A stretch of 64,000 nt of DNA from CAVSNH01 sp963729275 (GTDB taxonomy: Bacteria > Actinomycetota > Acidimicrobiia > Acidimicrobiales > RAAP-2). Where the stretch lies: NCBI GenBank assembly GCA_963729275.1, contig CAVSNH010000013.1, positions 1,116,001 through 1,180,000 of the forward strand, in the 5' to 3' direction. This document shows positions 37,813 to 44,990 of the stretch, in pieces; the stretch's first letter is position 1, and the number at the start of each line of letters is the position of its first letter. The position numbers and the translations under genes are program-made. Below the pieces are notes generated by a model. The model was not told the origin of the DNA. It searched no databases and was given only the letters and a program-made list of their open reading frames with translations.

Positions 37813-38259
37813 TCAGGCCTGGGCGACCACCCGGACGGTGAGCTCGAAGACCACCCCGCCGACCAGCTCGACCGGGACCGTGTGATCGCCGACCGTCTTG
37901 ATCGGATCGTGGAGCACGAGGTCGCTCCGGTCGATCACTGCGCCGGTCTGCTCCCGGACGTGGCGGACCACGTCAGCGGGCGACACCGATCCGAAAAGGC
38001 GATCTCCCGACGCCCGGGCGGTGATGGTGATGGCCGTGCCCACGAGGGCGCGGGCCACGGTCTCGGAGGACTCGCGGTCGCGGGCGTCGCGCAGGTCGCG
38101 CGAACGCCGCATGGCCTGGGCCTGGCGCTCGATGCCGTTGGTGGCTGGCACGGCCTTGCCTGCCGGCAACAGGTGATTCCGGGCGAACCCTTTGGCCACC
38201 TCGATGATGTCACCGCGCTTGCCCACCCCGTCGATGTCACTGCGCAGAAGGACCTTCAT
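37813..38259 (-). CDS. rplI: 50S ribosomal protein L9
   Basis: A 148-residue L9. The N-terminal rRNA-binding domain (MKVLLRSDIDGVGKRGDIIEVAKGFARNHLLP in order) is followed by the long connecting helix and a C-terminal domain ending in FELTVRVV. The ATG overlaps the rpsR stop by 4 bp. It is separated from dnaB by 255 bp with hairpins, where the ribosomal operon probably ends or is attenuated. Confidence 0.97.
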   Translation of the reverse strand: MKVLLRSDIDGVGKRGDIIEVAKGFARNHLLPAGKAVPATNGIERQAQAMRRSRDLRDARDRESSETVARALVGTAITITARASGDRLFGSVSPADVVRHVREQTGAVIDRSDLVLHDPIKTVGDHTVPVELVGGVVFELTVRVVAQA

Positions 38260-38870
38260 CCGTCATCGCCGCCAGACTCGGAGACGGAACCGGTGCCACC
38301 CTCGGCCACGACCTCGGACGCACCGGCGGGCTCGGCCCCGTTGCCGCCGTCCACGCCCGACTCCCCGACGTCCTCCACCTCCGACGCGGCGGCCTCAGTC
38401 GCGCCCACCTCGGCCGCGCCGGCCTCATCCCCGGCCCGAGCGGCCACCGGAGCCGTCCCGTCGCCGTCCCCGGGCCCGGTGGCGGCGGCTGCCGGCCTCC
38501 CCTCGCCAGCTGGACCCCGATCACCGTCACGGCCGCGCCGGCCGGGACCGGACGACCCGTAGCCACCGCCTCTGCCGCGGCCCCCCGGGCGCTCGGTGGT
38601 GGTCCGCTGCGTGTACGGCAGGAGTACGAGCTCACGGGCCGTCTTGATGGCGATGGCCACGTCGCGCTGGTGCTGTGTGCAGTTGCCCGATACCCGCCGG
38701 GCCCGGATCTTGCCGCGGTCGCTCATGTACTTCCGCAGCATGGCCACGTCCTTGTAGTCGACCCACTCGACGCGGTCTTTGCACAGCGCACACGGCTTCT
38801 TCTTGATCCGGCGTCCGGCGTCCTTCGGTGCGCGGCGGTTGCTGCCGCCCCGATCGTTGTTGCGTGCCAT
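38256..38870 (-). CDS. rpsR: 30S ribosomal protein S18 with a long C-terminal extension
   Basis: A 204-residue S18; ordinary bS18 has about 75-95 residues. The core (residues 20-90) is normal: CALCKDR, YKDVAMLRKYMSDRGKIRARRVSGNC, TQHQRDVAIAIKTARELVLLPYT. It is the zinc-type form with Cys-x2-Cys and a second Cys/His pair. After residue 92 comes a Gly/Arg-rich stretch (about 93-120), then about 85 residues rich in Ala, Glu, Gly and Asp. It overlaps rplI by 4 bp and follows ssb by 2 bp. The extension reads in frame with host-like codon use, so it is likely translated. Confidence 0.93.
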   Translation of the reverse strand: MARNNDRGGSNRRAPKDAGRRIKKKPCALCKDRVEWVDYKDVAMLRKYMSDRGKIRARRVSGNCTQHQRDVAIAIKTARELVLLPYTQRTTTERPGGRGRGGGYGSSGPGRRGRDGDRGPAGEGRPAAAATGPGDGDGTAPVAARAGDEAGAAEVGATEAAASEVEDVGESGVDGGNGAEPAGASEVVAEGGTGSVSESGGDDG

Positions 38871-38872
38871 GG

Positions 38873-39328
38873 CTAGAAAGGCTCCTCGCTGTACCCGTAT
38901 CCCTGCGGCTCGGGAGGCGGCCCACCCGACCCGCCGCGGCCCGATTGACCCTCACCCGGCGTCCGCCGCTCGTTCTTCGTCACCTGGGCGGTCGCCCAGC
39001 GGATGGACGGGCCGATCTCGTCGGCCGTCACTTCGACCTTTGACCGGCGATCACCCTCAGGGGTCTCCCAGCTCCGCTGGTCGAGACGGCCGGTCACAAT
39101 GACCCGGGCCCCTCGGCTGAGGCTCTCGGCCGCGTTCTCGGCCATCTCGCGCCAGCAGACGATGTCGAAGAACGACGTCGCCTCCTCCCACTCCTGGGTC
39201 TGGCGGTTTTGCCACCGACGGTTCACGGCGAGCCCGAAGCTGGCCGTGGCCTGACCGGTGTTGGTGAAACGGAGCTCCGGATCCCGGGTGATGTTGCCGA
39301 CCAGGGTCACGTTGTTGCCATTGGCCAT
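38873..39328 (-). CDS. ssb: Single-stranded DNA-binding protein
   Basis: A 151-residue SSB. The OB-fold is clear (NNVTLVGNITRDPELRFT, FFDIVCWREMAENAAESLSRGARVIVTGRL in parts), then a short Gly-rich tail ending SEEPF. The usual actinobacterial tip is DDEPPF or similar, so the acidic protein-interaction tip is reduced but recognisable. It sits between rpsF and rpsR, the conserved order. Confidence 0.96.
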   Translation of the reverse strand: MANGNNVTLVGNITRDPELRFTNTGQATASFGLAVNRRWQNRQTQEWEEATSFFDIVCWREMAENAAESLSRGARVIVTGRLDQRSWETPEGDRRSKVEVTADEIGPSIRWATAQVTKNERRTPGEGQSGRGGSGGPPPEPQGYGYSEEPF

Positions 39329-39332
39329 TTGC

Positions 39333-39668
39333 TCACTCCTCCCCAGCCGCCGCGGTGGCCGCGGCCCGCCGACCGGCCACTTTGTCAGGCAGCCGTATCA
39401 CCTTGTGGCGTAACACCTCGTCGGCCAGGACGAAGACCCGCTCCATCTCGGCGACGGCCTCCGGCTCGGCCAGCAGCTCGATGACCACGTAATAGCCCTC
39501 GCGCTTGTGCTGCACCTCGTAGGCGAAGGTCCGCCGGCCCCAGCGCTCGACGCGCCCGGGGTTCCCGCCTTTCGACCGGAGGGCCTCGAGGCCCCGCTCC
39601 AGCACGCCGGTCACCGCCGCCTCCTCGGCGCCGGTGTCGAAGATCACCATGGTCTCGTACGGCCGCAT
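39333..39668 (-). CDS. rpsF: 30S ribosomal protein S6
   Basis: A 111-residue S6, partner of S18 on the 30S platform. MRPYETMVIFD opens the protein, and the RRTFAYEVQHKREGYYVVIEL segment is characteristic. The start at 39668 is fixed by AGGGAGGTG 8 bp upstream; a longer reading from 39722 would run through two hairpins. It leads the rpsF-ssb-rpsR-rplI operon. Confidence 0.96.
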   Translation of the reverse strand: MRPYETMVIFDTGAEEAAVTGVLERGLEALRSKGGNPGRVERWGRRTFAYEVQHKREGYYVVIELLAEPEAVAEMERVFVLADEVLRHKVIRLPDKVAGRRAAATAAAGEE

Positions 39669-39690
39669 TGGCCGTTCACCTCCCTCTGGA

Positions 39691-39727
39691 CCGGGCCGCA
39701 AGCGGCCCGGGCCCCGTGACACGGGGC
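39691..39727 (-). promoter_or_regulatory. Two adjacent hairpins in the rpsF leader
   Basis: CCGGGCCGC-aa-GCGGCCCGG (39691-39710, 9-bp stem) and GCCCCGT-gac-ACGGGGC (39711-39727, 7-bp stem) lie 23-59 bp before the rpsF start. They could terminate panB transcription or form an S6:S18 autoregulatory leader as described for many bacteria. No U-tract follows either, which favours a leader structure. Confidence 0.45.
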
Positions 39728-39820
39728 AGGTCGGACATCGTCGGCTCGACAGGAAGGACCCGATCGTGGCCGGCGTGCACCGGACAGGCCGGTGCGGAAC
39801 CCGCAGAGCTTACTCGCCGC

Positions 39821-40636
39821 TCAGTGGTACACCTCTGCGTCGGCCGGGAAGGCGCCCGACCGCACGTCAGCGGCGAAGGCGGACACAGCGGCGGTTGCCG
39901 CCTCGGCCAGCTCGGCGTAGCGCCGGACGAACTTGGGCGTCGACTGGTTGAAGCCGAGGAGGTCATGGAAGACGAGCACCTGGCCGTCACAGTCCGGTCC
40001 GGCCCCGATGCCGATGGTGGGCACCTCGAGCGACTCGGTCACCATGCGGCCCACCCTCTCGGGGACGCCCTCGAGGACCACGGCGAAGCATCCCGCCGCG
40101 GCCAGGGCCTTGGTGTCGGCAGCCAGGGCCGACGCCGCGTCGTCGGTGCGGGCTTGCACGCGATAGCCGCCCATGGCGTTGACCGACTGCGGCGTCAGAC
40201 CGACATGGCCCATGACCGGGATCTCGGCCACGACCAAAGCCTCGACCATCGGCACGCGCACCGCGCCGCCCTCCAGCTTGACCGCCTGGGCCCCGGCTCG
40301 AATGAGCGTGGCCGCATTGCGGACCGTCTCCGTCGTCTCCAGGTGGTAGCTCATCCAGGGAAGGTCGGCCACCACCAGCGGTGACGGCCGGGCTCGGGCT
40401 ACGGCCGCCGTGTGATGGGCCATGTCGGCCACGGTGACATGCAGCATGTCGTCGAAGCCGAGCACGTTGTTGGCCACCGAGTCGCCCACCAGGATGATGT
40501 CCACCCCGGCGGCATCGGCGATGCGGGCGCTCGGCGCGTCATAGGCCGTGACCATGACGAGCGGGGGATGCCCGTCGCGGCGTTTGGCGCGGCGGACGGA
40601 CGGCACGGTGACCGGAGCGGAGCGGGGCTCTGGCAT
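39821..40636 (-). CDS. panB: 3-methyl-2-oxobutanoate hydroxymethyltransferase
   Basis: A 271-residue PanB, first step of pantothenate synthesis, transferring a hydroxymethyl group from methylene-tetrahydrofolate to ketoisovalerate. Metal and substrate residues are present: TAYDAPSARIADAAGVDIILVGDS in sequence, KLEGG, HVGLTPQS, and IGIGAG with FHDLLG. The ATG at 40636 follows a GGAGGAGGA ribosome-binding site. In mycobacteria panB is elsewhere, so its place between rpsF and the DUF5318 gene is a local difference. No panC or panD is in the window. Confidence 0.95.
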   Translation of the reverse strand: MPEPRSAPVTVPSVRRAKRRDGHPPLVMVTAYDAPSARIADAAGVDIILVGDSVANNVLGFDDMLHVTVADMAHHTAAVARARPSPLVVADLPWMSYHLETTETVRNAATLIRAGAQAVKLEGGAVRVPMVEALVVAEIPVMGHVGLTPQSVNAMGGYRVQARTDDAASALAADTKALAAAGCFAVVLEGVPERVGRMVTESLEVPTIGIGAGPDCDGQVLVFHDLLGFNQSTPKFVRRYAELAEAATAAVSAFAADVRSGAFPADAEVYH

Positions 40637-40842
40637 GACTTCCTCCTCCTCGACCGTCCAGCGCCCATCGGCTGCCGGCGGTACTCGGGCGGCATCGGGG
40701 CCACCGCCCACCAGACTACTGCGGCGGGACTCCGCCCGACGAGAGCGTTCGGGGGCGTTCGAGGGCGGAGCGAGACAGCTGCGAAACAGAGGAATCGTGG
40801 AACTCGCACCCGTGGCCGAACGAGGCCGACGGTGGCGACGAC

Positions 40843-41298
40843 TCAGCGTCCTCGTGGACCCCGGGTGCCGGTGCCCAACCGCACGTGTGGAGAAGAGTCC
40901 ACCCCGGCTCCGGTCGGGAACATCCGCAGCAGGTGGTTCCACGAGCAGCCCGTGCAAACCTCGACGACGTAGCAGACCACCGGGTCCTTCCGTCGCCGGA
41001 AACGAGCCAGCTCCGCCGGGGTGGCAATGCACCGGCCCCCCGACGGAAGGCGGGACCCGAACACGTACGTCACGTCGACGAGTGAGTCCTCTTCGCAGAT
41101 AGGACACGGATCGGCCATCGATCGCCCCAGGTTGCGCGCCGCCCGCAGGAGCTCAGGATGCGCGTCGCACACGTCCAAGCGGGAGAGCCGGCCGCGACGG
41201 AACTCTCGGACGATGGCGTTGCGAGCCAGCTGGTACTCGACACGTCCTCCGGTCGGGACCGTCTGTATGCCCTGGAGCGCGCCAGGCCTGTAGCTCAC
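40843..41298 (-). CDS. DUF5318 zinc-ribbon-like protein
   Basis: A 151-residue protein matching the actinobacterial DUF5318 family (Rv0049-like). The pattern EYQLARNAIVREFRRGRLSRLDVCDAHPELLRAARN (in parts), then PCPICEE, then VVEVCTGCSWNHLLR gives two Cys pairs that may bind zinc. It starts with GTG. In mycobacteria the homologue lies between ino1/padR and the rpsF cluster, the same neighbourhood as here. The function is not known. Confidence 0.85.
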   Translation of the reverse strand: MSYRPGALQGIQTVPTGGRVEYQLARNAIVREFRRGRLSRLDVCDAHPELLRAARNLGRSMADPCPICEEDSLVDVTYVFGSRLPSGGRCIATPAELARFRRRKDPVVCYVVEVCTGCSWNHLLRMFPTGAGVDSSPHVRLGTGTRGPRGR

Positions 41299-41730
41299 GG
41301 ATCAAGGGTACTTCCTCGGTTCTCCGAAGACGGCCTGCTCGGTTCCCCGAACGCGGCTGGTGCTGACCGGCGCGCCACGGCGCTCGGCGATGGCTCGCCA
41401 CGGCGACTCTGGGTGGCGCGTTCACCTATTGCGGAAGGGTGTGGGCGACGACTGGACGACTGGTGGCCGACCCCGGCAGTCCCGAGCCCGGCAGTCCCGA
41501 GCAACCGGCAAAGGGGGTCCACCAGCCGGCCAGGAGCACCAAGACCGCCCGGCCAGCGGCCGATCCCGCTCGACCCGACGCCTTCGGCTGCACGTGGCTG
41601 TCTGCGGCTGGCATCCTCGGTGTGCGCCGCATATTGATTAGATATATCGAGTTGATATATCGTGTCGATGTGCTGCTCCCACTCTCACAGCCCCAACAGG
41701 CTGCCCCCACACCTCGGGAAGGGTCCTGAC
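41299..41730. other. Divergent intergenic region before padR-ino1
   Basis: 432 bp without a gene. It contains an exact 15-bp tandem duplication (cccggcagtcccgag at 41472-41486 and 41487-41501) and, 70-90 bp before padR, the AT-rich operator-promoter described separately. The rest is GC-rich and featureless by eye. Confidence 0.6.
41634..41661 (+). promoter_or_regulatory. Candidate promoter and PadR operator
   Basis: Two GATATATC palindromes lie at 41641-41648 and 41654-41661, 13 bp start to start. TTGATT at 41634 and TATATC at 41656 could be -35 and -10 elements with a 16-bp spacer. Overlap of dyads and promoter suggests repression, most simply by the PadR protein encoded next. Confidence 0.6.
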
Positions 41731-42417
41731 GTGCTCGAACTCGCCATCCTCGGCCTGCTCCAGGAGCAGGAGCGGCACGGCTACGAGATCCGGCGGCGCC
41801 TGCGCGACGAGCTCGGGCTCTTCGCCAACATCTCCTTCGGCTCTCTCTACCCTGCTCTCAGCCGCCTCGAGAAGGCCCAGGCGGTGAGCGTCGTCGAGTC
41901 CTCAGGGTCGGCCGCGCCGGCCCGTTCGATCCCGGCCACCGGCTCCTTGAGCGGCGAGCGAGCTGGGCTGCGGGCCCGGCGGGCCGGAAGCCCACGTGGA
42001 CCGAAGCGGTCGCGGAAGGTCTACCGGATCACCGACCGCGGCCGCGAGCTGTTCGAGCAGCTGCTGGCCGACGAGGAGCCGTCCACCGCGGACGACGCCC
42101 ACAGCTTCGGGCTCCGACTGGCCTTCGCCCGCTACCTGGCTCCGTCGGCCCGGCTGGCGCTGCTCGAACGGCGGCGCAGCCAACTGGCCCGACGCCTCGC
42201 CTCCGATCGGGTGCGGGCCGACGGTCCCGGCCTCGACGTCTACACCCGCTCGCTCGTCGAGCACAGCACCGAGTCCACCGCTCACGACATTGCCTGGTTG
42301 GACCGGCTCATCGAATTCGAACGACAGAGACAGGCCGCGGCTCGTTCCGAGCGGGCCGAAGGCCGCGATCCCCACTACGGGGAGGCCCTGACCACCAAGA
42401 AGGGAACCCATTCATGA
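41731..42417 (+). CDS. PadR-family transcriptional regulator
   Basis: A 228-residue PadR regulator. The winged helix opens LELAILGLLQEQERHGYEIRRRL and continues ISFGSLYPALSRLEKAQAV. The wing is interrupted by about 45 residues rich in Ala, Arg, Ser and Gly (positions ~55-98) before KVYRITDRGRELFEQLL. The C-terminal helical domain follows. GTG 41731, right after AAGGG, is the start; there is no sign that reading begins earlier. It overlaps ino1 by 4 bp, so it probably regulates inositol synthesis. The pairing is conserved in mycobacteria. Confidence 0.9.
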   Translation: MLELAILGLLQEQERHGYEIRRRLRDELGLFANISFGSLYPALSRLEKAQAVSVVESSGSAAPARSIPATGSLSGERAGLRARRAGSPRGPKRSRKVYRITDRGRELFEQLLADEEPSTADDAHSFGLRLAFARYLAPSARLALLERRRSQLARRLASDRVRADGPGLDVYTRSLVEHSTESTAHDIAWLDRLIEFERQRQAAARSERAEGRDPHYGEALTTKKGTHS

Positions 42418-43523
42418 CCAAGATCCGCGTCGCCATCGCCGGGGTGGGGAACTGTGCCAGCTCACTCGTCCAGGGAGTCTCGTACTACGAGGACGCCGAC
42501 CCGGCCGACACGGTGCCCGGGCTCATGCACGTCGTCCTCGGCGGCTACCACGTCCGCGACGTCGAATTCGTCGCCGCCTTCGACGTCGACGGAGCCAAGG
42601 TGGGCACCGACCTCGGCAAGGCCATCTTCGCCGGTCAGAACAACACCGTCCGCTTCGCCTCGGTAGGCGAGCTCGGGGTCACCGTCCAGCGAGGGCCCAC
42701 CCTCGACGGTCTCGGCAAGTACTACCGCGAAACCATCGAGGAGTCGCTGGCCGAACCGGTGGACGTGGCCGCCGCCCTCCGCGACAGTCGAGCGGACGTC
42801 CTCGTGAGCTACCTGCCCGTCGGCTCGGAGGAGGCCCAGCGGGCGTACGCGCAAGCCTGCCTCGAGGCCAAGGTCGGCTTCGTGAACGCCATCCCCGTCT
42901 TCATCGCCTCCGACCCGGAATGGGCTGGTCGTTTCCGCGACGCCGGCTTGCCCATCATCGGGGACGACATCAAGAGCCAAGTCGGCTCCACCATCGTCCA
43001 CCGCATCCTCACCCGCCTCTTCGAGGACCGAGGCCTCGCCCTCGACCACACCTACCAGCTCAACGTGGGCGGCAACATGGACTTCAAGAACATGCTGGAG
43101 CGCGACCGGCTGATGTCGAAGAAGGTGTCGAAGACTCAGGCGGTGACCAGCCAGATCGAGCACGGGGCGATGCCGACCGACGACGTGCACATCGGGCCGT
43201 CGGATCACGTGCCCTGGCTGCACGACCGCAAGTGGGCCTACATCCGCATGGAGGGCCGCAACTTCGGCGACGTGCCGCTCAACCTCGAGCTCAAGCTCGA
43301 GGTCTGGGACTCCCCCAATTCAGCCGGGGTGATCATCGACGCCGTTCGCTGCGCCAAGCTCGCCCTCGACCGTGGGCTCGGCGGCCCACTCCTTGGCCCA
43401 TCGGCGTATTTCATGAAGTCGCCACCGGTCCAGTACCACGACGACGTCGCCCACCGGATGGTCGAATCCTTCGCCCAGGGTGTCGAGGGGGGCGAGGCCG
43501 AGCCCGCCCAGCCCGAGGGCTGA
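42414..43523 (+). CDS. ino1: Inositol-3-phosphate synthase
   Basis: A 369-residue synthase converting glucose 6-phosphate to inositol 3-phosphate with bound NAD. VAIAGVGNCASSLVQGV is the NAD-binding start, FVNAIPVFIASDP and DDIKSQVGSTIVHR are conserved, and LNVGGNMDFKNM follows, as in actinobacterial and archaeal-type enzymes. Product inositol enters phosphatidylinositol and mycothiol. It is translationally coupled to padR and faces pcnA. Confidence 0.96.
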   Translation: MTKIRVAIAGVGNCASSLVQGVSYYEDADPADTVPGLMHVVLGGYHVRDVEFVAAFDVDGAKVGTDLGKAIFAGQNNTVRFASVGELGVTVQRGPTLDGLGKYYRETIEESLAEPVDVAAALRDSRADVLVSYLPVGSEEAQRAYAQACLEAKVGFVNAIPVFIASDPEWAGRFRDAGLPIIGDDIKSQVGSTIVHRILTRLFEDRGLALDHTYQLNVGGNMDFKNMLERDRLMSKKVSKTQAVTSQIEHGAMPTDDVHIGPSDHVPWLHDRKWAYIRMEGRNFGDVPLNLELKLEVWDSPNSAGVIIDAVRCAKLALDRGLGGPLLGPSAYFMKSPPVQYHDDVAHRMVESFAQGVEGGEAEPAQPEG

Positions 43524-43546
43524 CCGCCCTGCGCCCGCCGGTCCAC

Positions 43547-43574
43547 CCTTCAGTCCCGCTCCTTCAGTCCCGCT
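43547..43574. repeat. 14-bp exact tandem duplication at the pcnA stop codon
   Basis: CCTTCAGTCCCGCT occurs twice in a row between the convergent ino1 and pcnA genes. The pcnA stop codon (43564-43566) lies in the second copy, and an equivalent triplet lies in the first. Confidence 0.95.
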
Positions 43575-44958
43575 CCTTCCACCAGGCGACGAGCCGGCGG
43601 CCGGCCTCCTCCTCGCCGAGAGGGCCTTCGTCGAGACGAAGCTCGAGGAGAAAGGCGAGGGCCCTACCCACGTCCCGCCCGGGAGCCAGTCCCAGCAGGT
43701 CCATGACCTGGTCGCCGTTGAGGTCGGGCCGGATGGCGTCGAGCTCCTCCTGGCGGCGGAGCTCCTCGATCCTGGCCTCGAGCTCATCCATGCGACGGGC
43801 GAGGGCTCGGGCCTTGGCCGGGTTCCGAGTCGTGCAGTCACACCGGGTCAGCTCGTTGAGGCGGGCGAGATGGGGACCGGCGTCGCGCACATAGCGGCGG
43901 ACGGCGCGATCCGTCCATCCGAGCCGGTAGGTGTGGAAGCGCAAGTGCAGCTGGACGAGGTCCGTCACGGTGTCGATGTCCTCAGTCGGGTATCTCAGGG
44001 CCTGCATCCGTTGACGGGTCATGCGGGCGCCAACCACCTCATGATGATGAAAGGTGACCCCGCCCTCTGCGATCGAGCGCGTGCGCGGCTTGCCTACGTC
44101 GTGGAACAGCGCGGCCAGGCGGAGCAGCCGGTCGGGCGAGGTGTTGTCGACCACGGCCAACGTGTGAGCCAGGACGTCCTTGTGCCGATGGATGGGGTCC
44201 TGCTCGAGGGCGAGGGCGGGCAGCTCGGGCAGGAACTCACCGGCCAGTCCCGTGCGCACGACGAACCAGAGGGCCGCAGACGGCTGTGGCAGCACGACGA
44301 TCTTGTCGAGCTCGTCGCGCACACGCTCGGGCGACACGATCCGCAGTCGTTCGTGGCCCGACCGGATGGCGTCGACGAGCGCCGGGTCGGGCTCGAGCCC
44401 CAGCTTGGCCGCGAACCGGGCGGCGCGGAGCATGCGCAGTGGGTCGTCGCCGAAGGAGACCTCCGGATCGAGTGGGGTCCGCAGGCGTCGGGCCGAGAGG
44501 TCGGCCAAACCAGCGTAGGGGTCGATGAGCTCGAGGTCGGGCAGCCGGAGAGCCATGGCGTTGACGGTGAAGTCCCGCCGGGCGAGGTCGTCCTCGACCC
44601 GGTCACCGAAGTCGACGGACGGCTTGCGGGAGTCGGGACGGTAGGCCTCGGCCCGATGGGTGGTGATCTCGTAGACACGGCCCCCGCGCCGGCAGCCGAT
44701 GGTCCCGAATCGCCGCCCTTGTGTCCAGACAGCATCGGCCCAACCGTCGACCAAAGCCTCGATCTGGTCCGGCCGAGCGTCGGTCGTGAAGTCGAGATCG
44801 CTGTCGTGTGAGGTCGGTCCGTCGGCCCCGGCAACGATGGCGTCGCGCACCGACCCGCCTACCAAATAAAGGGTGTGGCCTGCCGCGACGAATCGCTCGG
44901 CGAGCGCCGAGGTGGCCTGCACCAACGGACGCAGCCGGTCGGGGAGCACGCCGCTCAC
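43564..44958 (-). CDS. pcnA: CCA tRNA nucleotidyltransferase
   Basis: A 464-residue class II nucleotidyltransferase with an HD domain, adding or repairing the 3' CCA of tRNA. LYLVGGSVRDAIVAG and DSDLDFTTDA (about 53-62, catalytic Asp pair) form the head; RRDFTVNAMAL and DPLRMLRAARFAAKLG follow. The HD domain has HKDVLAHTLAVVD and LAALFHDVGKP. It starts with GTG and is divergent from the DUF6049 gene, 32 bp away, as in mycobacteria (Rv3907c/Rv3909). Poly(A) polymerase activity is less likely given the lineage. Confidence 0.92.
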   Translation of the reverse strand: MSGVLPDRLRPLVQATSALAERFVAAGHTLYLVGGSVRDAIVAGADGPTSHDSDLDFTTDARPDQIEALVDGWADAVWTQGRRFGTIGCRRGGRVYEITTHRAEAYRPDSRKPSVDFGDRVEDDLARRDFTVNAMALRLPDLELIDPYAGLADLSARRLRTPLDPEVSFGDDPLRMLRAARFAAKLGLEPDPALVDAIRSGHERLRIVSPERVRDELDKIVVLPQPSAALWFVVRTGLAGEFLPELPALALEQDPIHRHKDVLAHTLAVVDNTSPDRLLRLAALFHDVGKPRTRSIAEGGVTFHHHEVVGARMTRQRMQALRYPTEDIDTVTDLVQLHLRFHTYRLGWTDRAVRRYVRDAGPHLARLNELTRCDCTTRNPAKARALARRMDELEARIEELRRQEELDAIRPDLNGDQVMDLLGLAPGRDVGRALAFLLELRLDEGPLGEEEAGRRLVAWWKERD

Positions 44959-44990
44959 GGTACTGCCACTGGCGTAGGCTCCCGTCCGAA

